Both the position numbers and the translations under genes were made by a program. This document shows, in pieces, positions 41,835 to 50,794 of a stretch of 64,000 nt of DNA. The notes under the pieces are model-generated. The model did not search any database. It was not told where the DNA came from and saw only the letters and a list, made by a program, of their open reading frames with translations. This DNA comes from DLAJ01 sp964655525 (lineage in GTDB: Bacteria; Bacillota; Clostridia; Lachnospirales; Lachnospiraceae). Each line of letters starts with the position of its first letter. The first letter of the stretch is position 1. Location of the stretch: contig CAZZNE010000013.1 in the NCBI GenBank assembly GCA_964655525.1, positions 38,258 to 102,257 of the forward strand, given 5' to 3'.

Positions 41835-42818
41835 ATGAGAAAATTCAGAAAACAAGGGAAATATTTATGTATTGCCATGATCGGAATGCTCGTTTTGGGA
41901 GATTACACAACATGCCCTGTGTACGCCTCCGAGCTGCCGTCAGACGATGTATGCGCAGAATCAGCTGATGAAACGGGAATAACCGACATAACGGAACTGA
42001 CCGGTGAGCAGCCGGTGGAGTATGACGGTGATTCGGTTTTGATCGACGCCCCTATTACCGACATAACGGAACTGACCGATGAGCAGCTGGCGGAGTATTA
42101 CGGCGATTCGGTTTTTATCGGAGACTCGATTATGGAGGGCTTTCGGATTTACAGCGCAAGGCAGGACAACTTTGTCCACGATATACAGTTTCTGACAGCA
42201 ATAAGCTACTCGGTCCATAATGCCCTGAGACCTGTTAAAGGCAATATTCCTCACCCTGAATATCAAGGGAAAAAGTGCCATGTGTGGGATGTACTCCCCC
42301 TCTTGGGCAAAAAGCGCGTTTTTATTCTGCTTGGCACCAACGACCTCGTCTCATATGGGCCGGAATCTAACCGCGACAAGTACAAAGAACTGATCGATAA
42401 AATTTTGGAGACTTCACCGGACTTAGAGATTCATATAGTCAGTGTAACTTATACAGTGAAAGGTAAGGAAAAGGGATGTTTATACAACCCCACTATTGAC
42501 ATATACAACAGCCTTTTACAGGAAATGGCGGAGGAAAACGGATGGGGATACATCGATCTGTGTACTGCCATATCTGACGGAGAGGGGAATCTTGAAGCGA
42601 GCTTAAGCAGCGACAAATTCGTCCATCTCAAAACGTCTGCTTATGCACTGTGGGAGGACGAACTCATTAATTATGCTAAAACTATGCTGATGGAAACAGA
42701 GGCGGAAGAGGAAGTTGAAGAGGCAACTGGAGAGGAAGTCGAAGAGACAACCGGAGAAGAAGCTGGAGAGACAGTTGGAGAGACAAGTGGAGAGGCACAG
42801 GAGACAGAAGTGATGTAG
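41835..42818 (+). CDS. Secreted SGNH/GDSL-family esterase with acidic tail
   Basis: 327 residues from the ATG at 41835 (AAGGAG upstream). A signal peptide (YLCIAMIGMLVLG, ending near YAS) shows export. Two 25-residue tandem copies (ITDITELT-EQ--EY-GDSV) run directly into the catalytic block FIGDSIMEGF, whose Ser is the nucleophile. LLGTNDL is the SGNH Gly/Asn block and DKFVHLK supplies the His. The C-terminal tail is Glu/Thr-rich. Probably an esterase acting on surface polysaccharide; substrate unknown. Confidence 0.8.
   Translation: MRKFRKQGKYLCIAMIGMLVLGDYTTCPVYASELPSDDVCAESADETGITDITELTGEQPVEYDGDSVLIDAPITDITELTDEQLAEYYGDSVFIGDSIMEGFRIYSARQDNFVHDIQFLTAISYSVHNALRPVKGNIPHPEYQGKKCHVWDVLPLLGKKRVFILLGTNDLVSYGPESNRDKYKELIDKILETSPDLEIHIVSVTYTVKGKEKGCLYNPTIDIYNSLLQEMAEENGWGYIDLCTAISDGEGNLEASLSSDKFVHLKTSAYALWEDELINYAKTMLMETEAEEEVEEATGEEVEETTGEEAGETVGETSGEAQETEVM
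41979..42128 (+). repeat. 75-base tandem duplication inside the SGNH gene
   Basis: Two 75-base units (41979-42053 and 42054-42128) encode 25 residues each. The first copy ends GDSVLIDAP, the second GDSVFIGDSI, so the duplication includes the strand entering the active site but only the second copy keeps the nucleophile Ser motif. Confidence 0.85.
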
Positions 42819-42835
42819 TATCAATGTAATAACGT

Positions 42836-42867
42836 AAAGGCGCATGGAACCATGCGTCTTTTTTTGT
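42836..42867 (+). terminator. Terminator after the SGNH gene
   Basis: The arms around GCGCATG / CATGCGT with loop GAAC are followed by TTTTTTT. Confidence 0.88.
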
Positions 42868-42987
42868 GCCTAAAAGTCCTTGACAGGCTGTCACAGAAAA
42901 AAGGAACCGAAACGCCGGAACGCGCATAAGATAATGGCATAGGGAAGCAAAATAGGGTTCATTTCCGGAAGGGGCGGAGGAAGAACG

Positions 42988-44256
42988 ATGCGGATTGTGC
43001 GTGGAGATCAGGGGACATTGGTGCAATACATACAGCTTGCGCTGCAAAGGGCGGGGTATTTGACCGCAGTGGATGGAGTGTTTGGGGATGAGACCTGTAA
43101 GGCGCTTGCGGCGTTTACGGGGAAAGAGGGGGCAGAGTGCGTTGTGGATGACAGTGTGTGGGAGACGCTTGTGCCGTATTTGCGCGGATATGTGACTTAT
43201 GAGGTGCAGGCAGGGGATAGCTTTTACGAGATCGCTGCGCGCTACCACATTTCGATGCAGGCGCTCATGCTTGCCAATCCGGGTATCGGACCGCTTTATC
43301 TGATGCCGGGCATGTCGCTTACCGTGCCGCTGCCGTTTTCTATTGTGCCGCAGGATGTCGCATATTCTTCAATGCTCACGCGTTATGCGATCGAGGGACT
43401 TTCTGCGCGGTATTCTTTTTTGCAGACAGGAAGCATCGGGCAGAGTGTCTTGAAAAATGAGCTCTGGTATGTGCGTATCGGAAATGGGGAGCGTGAGCTG
43501 TTTTACAGCGCGGCGTTTCATGCCAATGAGTGGATCACAACACCGCTTGTTTTACGTTTTGTTGAGGAGTACGCGCAGGCGTATGCCTTGGGGAAAAGAA
43601 TTGGCGGCGTTGATGCGAAGTGGCTGTTTGACAATTATTCTTTATATGTGGTACCGATGGTGAATCCTGACGGCGTGGATCTGGTAAACGGTCTGCCGAT
43701 CGATACGGCAGCATATGAGAGGGCACGCGAGATTGCGGCGGCATATCCGGCAATCCCGTTTCCGAGCGGATGGAAGGCCAATATTGAGGGAGTGGACTTA
43801 AACCTGCAATTCCCGGCAGGCTGGGAGGAGGCGCAGCGTGTGAAATATGCGCAGGGCTATACGACGCCCGCGCCCCGCGATTATGTCGGGCAGGCGCCGC
43901 TTGTTGCGCCGGAGAGCGCGGCGGTCTACAATTTTACGCTGGAACATCGTTTTTTACTGATTCTTGCCTATCACACGCAGGGAGAGGTTATTTTTTGGAA
44001 ATATCAGGATTATGAGCCGGCGCGTTCCTATGAGATTGCGCAATATTTCGGAGCTGTGAGCGGTTATGCGGTGGAGGAGACGCCTGCGGCATCGGGGAAC
44101 GCGGGATATAAGGATTGGTTTATTATGACGTATGACAGACCGGGTTATACGATTGAGGCGGGCTTAGGTGAGAACCCGCTGCCGTTATCGCAGCTTCCCG
44201 GCATGTATGAAGCGAATCTGGGGATCTTCGTCGGGGGAATGGTTCAGACGGGATGA
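42988..44256 (+). CDS. M14 zinc carboxypeptidase with PG-binding and LysM domains
   Basis: 422 residues. Domain order: peptidoglycan-binding type 1 (residues 1-70, VQYIQLALQRAGYLTAVDGVFG), LysM (about 70-115, YEVQAGDSFYEIAARYHIS), then M14 peptidase with zinc ligands HANEW and the later His in ILAYHTQGEV, and the catalytic Glu in TIEAGLGENP. This resembles gamma-D-glutamyl-diamino acid peptidases that trim wall peptides. No signal peptide is visible, so it may act in spores or be released by other means. GGAGGAAG precedes the ATG. Confidence 0.9.
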   Translation: MRIVRGDQGTLVQYIQLALQRAGYLTAVDGVFGDETCKALAAFTGKEGAECVVDDSVWETLVPYLRGYVTYEVQAGDSFYEIAARYHISMQALMLANPGIGPLYLMPGMSLTVPLPFSIVPQDVAYSSMLTRYAIEGLSARYSFLQTGSIGQSVLKNELWYVRIGNGERELFYSAAFHANEWITTPLVLRFVEEYAQAYALGKRIGGVDAKWLFDNYSLYVVPMVNPDGVDLVNGLPIDTAAYERAREIAAAYPAIPFPSGWKANIEGVDLNLQFPAGWEEAQRVKYAQGYTTPAPRDYVGQAPLVAPESAAVYNFTLEHRFLLILAYHTQGEVIFWKYQDYEPARSYEIAQYFGAVSGYAVEETPAASGNAGYKDWFIMTYDRPGYTIEAGLGENPLPLSQLPGMYEANLGIFVGGMVQTG

Positions 44257-44368
44257 AGGCGGAAACAAGAATTTGAATGACATTTTGGGGGTGATATGCT
44301 ACAATAAGTAAACTAATATTGAGGGCGCAATGCCGCGGACGGAATCTGCGGTATGCGGGGGAATAAAG

Positions 44369-44977
44369 ATGATAAAAACCGTGATTTTTGATATTGGCAA
44401 TGTGATGGTGGATTTTTGTTTTAGGGAGATGCTGAGAGCAAAAGGATATTCCGAGGAAATCTGCAAGCGGATCGCGGCGGCAACGGTGGAAAGCGGATAT
44501 TGGAACGAGCTTGACCGCGGCGTGCTGAGCGATGAAGAGGTGCTCTCCCTGTTTGCCGCGTGTGACAGAGAGATTGAACCGCAGATGCGGGAGGCGCTTG
44601 CGGATGTGAGAGGAGTTGTGAAGCTGCGCCCGCATGCCGTTCCCTGGGTTCGGGGATTAAAACGAGCGGGGTATCAGGTGCTCGCGCTTTCGAATTATCC
44701 GAAAAAAGCATATGAAGATAACCGGGACCAGCTGGTGTTTCTCGACGATATGGACGGATACATCCTGTCGTATCGGGATAAGGTCGTCAAACCGGATCGC
44801 GCGATTTATGAACTGCTTCAGGAGCGGTATTCGTTTCGGTCTGAGGAATGTGTGTTTATTGACGATCTGCAGGAGAATCTGGATACGGCGGACAAGCTTC
44901 ATTGGCATACGATCCGCTATCAGACTTATGAGCAGGTGTGCGCACAGCTTGAGGAGCTTGGCGTGAAGATGAGATAA
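44369..44977 (+). CDS. HAD-superfamily hydrolase (subfamily IA)
   Basis: 202 residues from the ATG at 44369 (GGGGGA seven bases upstream). HAD motif I IFDIGNVMVDF carries the nucleophile Asp, although the second Asp typical of phosphatases is replaced by Asn. Motif II is ALSNYP, motif III Lys is in KVVKPDRAIY, and motif IV is VFIDDLQENLDTA. Similar proteins dephosphorylate small metabolites; here DIGN is the known YihX/epoxide-hydrolase-N-like variant. Cytoplasmic. A TACAAT promoter-like box lies upstream. Confidence 0.85.
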   Translation: MIKTVIFDIGNVMVDFCFREMLRAKGYSEEICKRIAAATVESGYWNELDRGVLSDEEVLSLFAACDREIEPQMREALADVRGVVKLRPHAVPWVRGLKRAGYQVLALSNYPKKAYEDNRDQLVFLDDMDGYILSYRDKVVKPDRAIYELLQERYSFRSEECVFIDDLQENLDTADKLHWHTIRYQTYEQVCAQLEELGVKMR

Positions 44978-45028
44978 TTGAGCTGTTACGGGCTCCAGCA
45001 TTTTACGGTCAGGATTCTCCCTTTGCTT

Positions 45029-45412
45029 TTAATTTTTCTCGTTTGCTGATACATGTTCTTCCGCTGCATCCACCGCATCAGGTCGCCCGTCTGCTGCATC
45101 CACCGCATCAGGCCGCCCGTCTGCTGCATCCGCAGCGGCAAGCCGCGCGTTCAGCACTTCTTCCTCGCTCGGCGCGTCGGGAAACAGGGTCGCGATCGTT
45201 TTTTTGCGCGTCAGCAGACCGTAAAACCAAATATAAGTCCAAATGAGAACCGGAACGACGATCGTGCAGGCAAGGGCGCCCATGAATAGGGAAGAAGCGC
45301 CTTCAAATCTGCATAATGCGAGAATAAATGTGGCAAGATACATTGCGACGAGGAGCACGATGCCGATGATCGCCGCGATCTGTTTGTGACGTTTTATTTT
45401 TTTATCTTCCAT
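45029..45412 (-). CDS. Small two-helix membrane protein with repeat tail
   Basis: 127 residues from the ATG at 45412 (GGGGGATT upstream); the frame opens 22 codons earlier. Two hydrophobic helices (IAAIIGIVLLVAMYLATFILAL and MGALACTIVVPVLIWTYIWFYG) are followed by a cytoplasmic tail with two copies of DGRPDAVDAA. I do not recognise the family beyond a general likeness to small conserved Lachnospiraceae membrane proteins. It lies convergent to the HAD gene. Confidence 0.6.
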   Translation of the reverse strand: MEDKKIKRHKQIAAIIGIVLLVAMYLATFILALCRFEGASSLFMGALACTIVVPVLIWTYIWFYGLLTRKKTIATLFPDAPSEEEVLNARLAAADAADGRPDAVDAADGRPDAVDAAEEHVSANEKN

Positions 45413-45679
45413 AAGAATCCCCCATTTCTGTGCAGCCGGCGCTTTGGGCATGAGCGCAAATCCGTAAGGCGTGCTCATCTATGCTATTGTAGCATGTCAG
45501 GCGGACAAAAAACAACCCCTTCCGGCACGGTGACGATGTGTCTGTCCGAAAGAGGCTGCTTTGATAAGGGGAGGATAAAATTATTCTTTTCTTTGGTGTA
45601 ATGATCAATGGAGGGGGATCCAATGATTAGTCATAGTATCGCCGCATGTCCCTGCTTTATACAAAAATATAAAAAGTTT

Positions 45680-45708
45680 TTGAAATTCCCGTGCATATGG
45701 TATATAAT
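45680..45708 (+). promoter_or_regulatory. Promoter of the SEC-C gene leader
   Basis: TTGAAA (45680-45685), exactly 17 bases, TATAAT (45703-45708). The start point would fall inside the first copy of the 28-base repeat. Confidence 0.75.
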
Positions 45709-45875
45709 GGAGCGCAAAGGAAAAACAAGCGGACGCAAAAAGCTGCTGTAGCTTTTTGGCGGACATTTGTTTTTCCAGCGCCATTACCGAGCAAACGTCC
45801 GGCGTAAGACGGACAAGGAGCGCGTAAGCGCGTGTTTGCGAGGATAGATAATGGAGCGCAAAGGAAAAACAAGCG
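45704..45875 (+). repeat. 28-base direct repeat bracketing hairpins (structured leader)
   Basis: Identical 28-base copies at 45704-45731 and 45848-45875, containing GGAGCGCAAAGGAAAAACAA. Between them an imperfect inverted copy folds back on copy 1 (tip AAAAAGCT / AGCTTTTT, to about 45787). It is followed by a three-way-junction-like set: GCAAAC / GTTTGC enclosing GTCCG-loop-CGGAC and GCGC-GTAA-GCGC. A related sequence follows a TATAAT at 62229. Confidence 0.75.
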
Positions 45876-45892
45876 ATATTTAGGAAAGAAGG

Positions 45893-46411
45893 ATGGACAA
45901 GCATATGGCATTATTAGAAAAGTGGCGGGAGACGGCGTATTCCGAGAAAGCAAATAAAGGCGATCTGCAGCGTTTGTGGAATGATTATTTTGCAAAGGAG
46001 AAAGACATTTACGCGCAGCTTTTGGAAAATCCCGATGAGGAAGTCAAGGGTACGGTTGCTTCTCTTGCTGAGAAGTATGGTATAGATATTATGACAATGA
46101 CGGGATTTTTGGACGGCATCAATGACAGCTTAAAGGAGCCGAATCCGATCGAGGAGATGGAGGAGGATACCGAGGTCAGCCTTGCGTTCGATAAAGAACG
46201 TCTTTACAAGAACATGGTCGGAGCGGAAGCGGACTGGCTTTATAATCTGGAACAGTGGGAGTCCATTTTTGACGAGGAAAAAAGAAAAGAGCTCTATAAA
46301 GAGCAGAAGCAGTCCACAACGATCCGTAAAGAGGCAAAGGTTTATCCGAACGATCCGTGTCCGTGCGGAAGCGGTAAGAAATATAAGAAGTGTTGTGGAA
46401 AAAACAAGTAA
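45893..46411 (+). CDS. SEC-C motif protein
   Basis: 172 residues. The C-terminal PCPCGSGKKYKKCCG is the SEC-C zinc-binding motif first described at the SecA C terminus. The remaining 150 residues are helical and acidic, similar to stand-alone SEC-C proteins of clostridia; no catalytic motif is seen. Cytoplasmic. AGGAAAG precedes the ATG. The gene lies at the end of a long folded leader, so RNA-level control is possible. Confidence 0.85.
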   Translation: MDKHMALLEKWRETAYSEKANKGDLQRLWNDYFAKEKDIYAQLLENPDEEVKGTVASLAEKYGIDIMTMTGFLDGINDSLKEPNPIEEMEEDTEVSLAFDKERLYKNMVGAEADWLYNLEQWESIFDEEKRKELYKEQKQSTTIRKEAKVYPNDPCPCGSGKKYKKCCGKNK

Positions 46412-46428
46412 TCCGGTAAGATGATAGG

Positions 46429-46454
46429 GGTGGGAGGCGCAGGCTTCCCACTTT
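46429..46454 (+). terminator. Short terminator after the SEC-C gene
   Basis: GTGGGAGGC pairs with GCTTCCCAC around a 3-4 base loop, followed by TTTT. Confidence 0.65.
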
Positions 46455-46471
46455 TGGTGTGGAGGGTGTGG

Positions 46472-46999
46472 ATGGAGAGTCGGGTATCGAGGGCGGTCGC
46501 CACGTTCGAGGAGGGCTATAACTGCTGCCAGTCCGTGTTCAGCACATACGCGGATCTGTTCGGCATGGACAGGGAAACGGCGTTAAAGCTGTCCTGCTCC
46601 ATGGGCGCCGGTGTCGGAAGGATGCGGGAAGTATGCGGAACCGTTTCGGCAATGGCGCTGCTTGCCGGATTAAAAACAGGCAACACCGATCCGCAGAATC
46701 AGGCGGCGAAAACGGCAAATTACGAGTTGGTGCGTTTGCTTGCAGATACGTTTCGTGAGGAACAGGGCGCGATCGTGTGCCGGGAAATACTGGGGATACG
46801 GGGGCGGGAGGAAAGCGCCGCGCCTACGATCCGAACAAAAGAATATTACAGGACGCGCCCGTGCAGCAGGACGGTTGCCTGCGCGTCCCGTATCATAGAG
46901 GCGCTGCTGCTCCCCGAGCTGTTTGGGGAAGAAGCGGAATCGGATGCCTTGACGGCGGTTAGAGCGGAGAAGGTTGGAAGTGAAAAAAAGGAGGATTGA
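46472..46999 (+). CDS. C_GCAxxG_C_C family protein, possible redox protein
   Basis: 175 residues from the ATG at 46472 (GGAGGGTG upstream). The family is defined by spaced cysteines and a GCAxxG-like segment; here they are GYNCCQSVF, CSMGAGVGRMREVCGT and IVCREILG, with further cysteines in RPCSRTVACASR. The family is thought to be redox- or metal-related, but its reaction is not established. The stop overlaps the region just before pepT, so the two may be co-transcribed. Confidence 0.8.
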   Translation: MESRVSRAVATFEEGYNCCQSVFSTYADLFGMDRETALKLSCSMGAGVGRMREVCGTVSAMALLAGLKTGNTDPQNQAAKTANYELVRLLADTFREEQGAIVCREILGIRGREESAAPTIRTKEYYRTRPCSRTVACASRIIEALLLPELFGEEAESDALTAVRAEKVGSEKKED

Positions 47000-47004
47000 A
47001 AGTC

Positions 47005-48234
47005 ATGTCAGATGTGATAGAACGTTTTTTAGCATATGTCAGGCTGGATACGCAGTCGGATGAGCATACGGGGACACAGCCGTCCACCTCAAAGCAGCAT
47101 GACTTAGCAAAGCTGTTGTACGATCAGCTTTGCACGATGGGAGTCGAAAAAGTGACGTATGATAAGGAGCATTGCTACGTGTACGCCTCCATTCCCGCAA
47201 GCGCAGGGATGGAAGGAAAAGGAAAGAAGCTTGGCTTTATCGCCCATATGGATACGGCGATGGAAGTGACGGGAGCAAATGTAAAGCCGCGTATCGTGTC
47301 ATACGGGGGTGGGAATATCGTTTTGAATGAAAAAGAGAATATTCTGTTTTCGCCGGAGGAGTTTCCGGAGCTTACGCAGTACATCGGAAAAGACCTGATC
47401 GTGACGGACGGGACGACGCTGCTCGGGGCGGATGATAAGGCGGGTGTTGCGGAGATCATGGCGATGGCGTCTTTTTTTACCGCGCATCCCGAGATGCCGC
47501 ACGGAGAGCTTCGGATCGCGTTTACGCCCGATGAGGAGATCGGCGGCGGTACGGATTATTTTGATTTAGAGCTGTTTGATGCGGATGTTGCGTACACGGT
47601 GGACGGCGGCGCGCTTGGTGAGCTGGAATATGAGAATTTCAATGCGGCTTCCGCCGAGGTCAAAATTTCCGGCAGAAGCGTGCATCCCGGGGATGCGAAG
47701 GATAAGATGATCAATGCTTCTTTAGTGGCAATGGATTATCACGCCCTGCTGCCCGCGGAGGAGACGCCCGCGCATACAGAGGGCTATGAGGGATTTTATC
47801 ATTTGACTGCCATGAGCGGGGAGATTGAGCAGGCGGCGCTGTCCTATCTGATCAGAGATCATGACAGGGAGCGCTTTGAACAGCGAAAGGAATGCATGCG
47901 GAAAGCAGCGGAGCAGATTAATGAGCGCTTCGGGCAGGAGCTTGTCCGTATCACGATTGAGGACTCTTATTATAACATGTGTGAAAAGATCAAGCCGCAT
48001 ATGGAACTGATCGAGTATGCGAAGGCGGCGATGGAGGAACTCGGCATCCCGGCAAAGACTGTGCCGATCCGAGGAGGAACGGACGGAGCGAGATTATCGT
48101 TTATGGGGCTGCCCTGCCCGAATCTGTGCACGGGCGGGCGAAACTGCCACAGCAGGTTCGAATATGCCTGTGTGCAGGATATGGAGCAGATCGTGAAAGT
48201 GCTTGTCGGGATCGCAAAGCGATTTTCAGAATGA
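47005..48234 (+). CDS. pepT: Peptidase T (tripeptide aminopeptidase)
   Basis: 409 residues. A zinc-dependent M20 family enzyme that removes the N-terminal residue of tripeptides in the cytoplasm. Motifs are FIAHMDTAMEV (first metal His/Asp), LLGADDKAGVAEIM (bridging Asp), FTPDEEIGGGTDYFD (catalytic Glu and metal Glu), SVHPGDAKDKMINAS and the late IRGGTDGARLSFMGLPCPNL. Length and order match PepT. AAGGAGG lies upstream of the ATG. Confidence 0.95.
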   Translation: MSDVIERFLAYVRLDTQSDEHTGTQPSTSKQHDLAKLLYDQLCTMGVEKVTYDKEHCYVYASIPASAGMEGKGKKLGFIAHMDTAMEVTGANVKPRIVSYGGGNIVLNEKENILFSPEEFPELTQYIGKDLIVTDGTTLLGADDKAGVAEIMAMASFFTAHPEMPHGELRIAFTPDEEIGGGTDYFDLELFDADVAYTVDGGALGELEYENFNAASAEVKISGRSVHPGDAKDKMINASLVAMDYHALLPAEETPAHTEGYEGFYHLTAMSGEIEQAALSYLIRDHDRERFEQRKECMRKAAEQINERFGQELVRITIEDSYYNMCEKIKPHMELIEYAKAAMEELGIPAKTVPIRGGTDGARLSFMGLPCPNLCTGGRNCHSRFEYACVQDMEQIVKVLVGIAKRFSE

Positions 48235-48290
48235 GAAGAAAACTGAACGCTCACGGCATGTTGTAAGCATAAATTGAAAGGAAAAAACGA

Positions 48291-49280
48291 ATGGCAAAGA
48301 TCATAGGGAAAGAGCTGTCCGGCATGCCGTGGCAGGAAAAGCCGGAAGGATACCGGATGCCGGTGTGGCGCTATGACAAAAATCCGATCATTAGGAGAGA
48401 TGAGATCAAACGCTCCAACAGTATTTTTAACAGTGCGGTCGTGCCGTTTCGTGAGGGCTATGCGGGCGTGTTCCGCTGTGACAGCCGCTCGGTCAGCATG
48501 GATCTGTTTGCGGGATTTTCCGAGGACGGGATTCATTTTCATATTTCGGATGAGCCGATTGTTTTTTTGGGCGATGATGAGGTGACGAAGCGGGAATACC
48601 GCTATGATCCGCGTGTCTGCTTTATCGAGGACCGTTATTATATCACATGGTGCAACGGTTATCACGGCCCGACGATCGGGATCGGATATACCTTTGATTT
48701 CCGGACCTTTTATCAGTTGGAAAATGCGTTTTTGCCGTATAACCGGAACGGGGTGCTCTTTCCGCGCAAGATCGGCGGCAGATATATGATGCTGTCGCGG
48801 CCGTCGGATACCGGACATACGCCGTTCGGCGATATTTTTATCAGCCAGAGTCCTGATCTGGAGTTCTGGGGACATCACAGGCACGTGATGAGCGCGGTGA
48901 AGGGAGATGAATCTGCATGGCAGAGCACAAAGATCGGACCGGGACCTGTGCCGATCGAGACGGACGGGGGCTGGCTTCTGATTTACCATGGCGTGATCAC
49001 GACCTGTAACGGCTTTGTGTACCGCATGGGCGTGGCACTGCTCGATTTAGAGGAGCCGTGGAAGGTATTGGGAAGAAGCAGGGACTATATTCTGGCACCG
49101 TATGAGTATTATGAGTGCGTGGGCGACGTGCCGAATGTCGTATTCCCGTGCGCGGCGCTTTGCGATGCGCCAAGCGGGCGGATCGCCATTTATTACGGCT
49201 GTGCCGATACCGTGACGGGACTTGCGTTTACAACGGCGGATGAGCTGCTGAGCTATATGCGGGAAAATCCGCTTGCGTGA
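48291..49280 (+). CDS. GH130 family mannoside phosphorylase
   Basis: 329 residues. The five-bladed propeller family GH130 phosphorolyses beta-1,4-mannosides, releasing mannose 1-phosphate. Matching stretches are RYDKNPIIRRDEI, SIFNSAVVPF, YDPRVCFIEDRYYITW with the catalytic Asp, and the phosphate-site region KIGPGPVPIETDGGWLLIYHG. It has no signal peptide, so it works on imported oligosaccharides. No dedicated transporter is adjacent. AAAGGAAAAA precedes the ATG. Confidence 0.9.
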   Translation: MAKIIGKELSGMPWQEKPEGYRMPVWRYDKNPIIRRDEIKRSNSIFNSAVVPFREGYAGVFRCDSRSVSMDLFAGFSEDGIHFHISDEPIVFLGDDEVTKREYRYDPRVCFIEDRYYITWCNGYHGPTIGIGYTFDFRTFYQLENAFLPYNRNGVLFPRKIGGRYMMLSRPSDTGHTPFGDIFISQSPDLEFWGHHRHVMSAVKGDESAWQSTKIGPGPVPIETDGGWLLIYHGVITTCNGFVYRMGVALLDLEEPWKVLGRSRDYILAPYEYYECVGDVPNVVFPCAALCDAPSGRIAIYYGCADTVTGLAFTTADELLSYMRENPLA

Positions 49281-49304
49281 ATATCGCATGTTAGGAACTG
49301 TTTT

Positions 49305-49979
49305 ATGAAAAAGATGAGGGTGGACATGAATCTGATCGGGAGAATGAAGCAGCTTACGCTGCGCAGATGGATCGGCATGGTGGCGGGGAATGTCATACTG
49401 GCGATCGGCATCTGTATTTTGAAGTGGTCGGGAACGGGAAACGATCCGTATACCGGGATGAATATGGCATTGGCGGAGGTGCTTGGTTTAAGCTACGGAA
49501 CCTTTTTGATCATCATCAACTGTTTCGTATTTTTGCTGGAGCTGTTGTTCGGGCGCAAATATATCGGTCCCGGAACGCTTGTGAACTGGTTTTTGATCGG
49601 ACCGATCGTGGACGGGCTTTATCCGCTCATCCGACAGTGGTTTTTCGGCGTCCCGTCCTCGTGGGGGCAGCAGTTGTTTTTAGCGGTGCTTGGCGTGATC
49701 GTTATCAGCTTTGCGTGCTCCGTATACCAGACCTCGGACGCAGGAATCTCACCGTATGACTCGCTTGCGATCATTGGCAATGAGCGCACGCCGATCCCGT
49801 ATTTCTGGTGCCGCATGTTCTGCGACGGGCTCTGCGCGCTCGTATGCTTTTTAGCGCACGGCGTGGTCGGCATCGGAATGCTGCTCTGCGCGTTTGCCTT
49901 AGGTCCGGTCATTGCGTTTTTCAACCGATTCTTTTCAGTGCCCGTGCTGATTGGGAAAAACAAGAAAGCGTCGGAGTGA
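49305..49979 (+). CDS. YitT/YczE-family membrane protein
   Basis: 224 residues with about five membrane helices. Family-like stretches are GNVILAIGICILKWSGTGNDPYTGMNMAL, LVNWFLIGPIVDGLYPL and DAGISPYDSLAIIG. The transported substrate, if any, is unknown. TTAGGAA stands upstream of the ATG; an internal ATG at 49326 with GAGGG upstream is an alternative start. It lies 24 bases after the GH130 gene, but I see no functional link. Confidence 0.8.
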   Translation: MKKMRVDMNLIGRMKQLTLRRWIGMVAGNVILAIGICILKWSGTGNDPYTGMNMALAEVLGLSYGTFLIIINCFVFLLELLFGRKYIGPGTLVNWFLIGPIVDGLYPLIRQWFFGVPSSWGQQLFLAVLGVIVISFACSVYQTSDAGISPYDSLAIIGNERTPIPYFWCRMFCDGLCALVCFLAHGVVGIGMLLCAFALGPVIAFFNRFFSVPVLIGKNKKASE

Positions 49980-49995
49980 AAGAGGGGAGACTTTT

Positions 49996-50790
49996 TCACG
50001 AGCCGCATGACTGATAATGCTTTACACCAAACTGCCATATGAAATAGCAGATCAGCATGAATACGATCATTCCAAGCGGACAAAATGCCAGATACCAACT
50101 GCGCGTTTTCCCGAGAAGGAACTGCAAGGGATAATATTGAATCAATGTGTATGGAATTACATACGTACAGAACCGCAGGATTCCTTTCCCATAAATGTCT
50201 ATGGGATACTTGCCGTGCGTTTTTGCTCCGTATGTCAGTACATTGATCAACGAAGTGTCTTCAATGGAAAAGAAGCAAAAACTTGCCTCCAGCATGAACA
50301 GTCCGATAAACAAGAACGTGCCTCCTATGACCATGGCTGCCAATGTCCAAACAGTCAGGATGTTCCATGTGATCTGACTATGCCTGATCCCCAGAGCCAG
50401 CGTAATAAGAGCAGTCAGTAAAGGACCGGTTCTTCCGATTTCAAATCTGGTTCCCATAACCTGAAGGAGCAGACTGCAGGGTCTGAGCATCATCCGGTCA
50501 AATTCCCCCTTTTTTACTATCCCCGAAAACGCTTTGAATCCGTTGCCAAACAGCTCCGCGAAGGTGAAGGACATTTGAATGATGGAAAAACACAGCAAAA
50601 CATCCCCATAAGTGTAGTCTTTGATCTGTGAAAAACCGGAAAATAGGAATTGAATCGCGATCAATTCACTAAATGCCAGAATGAACCGTCCGATGATCAT
50701 CAGCAAAAAGGATAATTTGTATTGCATGACGCTTTGGGTACAGACAGAGGCATACTTCACGTACAATTTTATTGTTTCTTTGATCTTCAT
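49996..50790 (-). CDS. ABC-2 type permease (COG3694-like)
   Basis: 264 residues from the ATG at 50790 (AAGGAGG eight bases upstream; the frame opens 18 codons earlier inside the previous gene). It has six predicted helices, with an N-terminal amphipathic start KETIKLYVKYASVCTQSVMQYKLSF typical of this exporter group, a VKKGEFDRMMLRPCSLL cytoplasmic loop and a late IPYTLIQYYPLQFLLG segment. Last gene of the reverse-strand ABC operon; likely forms a heterodimeric channel with the neighbour at 50795. Confidence 0.88.
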   Translation of the reverse strand: MKIKETIKLYVKYASVCTQSVMQYKLSFLLMIIGRFILAFSELIAIQFLFSGFSQIKDYTYGDVLLCFSIIQMSFTFAELFGNGFKAFSGIVKKGEFDRMMLRPCSLLLQVMGTRFEIGRTGPLLTALITLALGIRHSQITWNILTVWTLAAMVIGGTFLFIGLFMLEASFCFFSIEDTSLINVLTYGAKTHGKYPIDIYGKGILRFCTYVIPYTLIQYYPLQFLLGKTRSWYLAFCPLGMIVFMLICYFIWQFGVKHYQSCGS

Positions 50791-50794
50791 GGTA

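Larger units (their letters stand above)
45413..45892. other. Intergenic region dominated by a folded leader
   Basis: About 480 bases without a firm gene. The left 250 hold nothing clear. From 45680 there is a strong promoter, a duplicated 28-base sequence and several hairpins (see the next entries). Confidence 0.6.

Noticed and set aside
45704..45875. CRISPR array
   Set aside because: Only two direct copies 144 bases apart, with an inverted partial copy between them; no regular repeat-spacer pattern and no cas genes.
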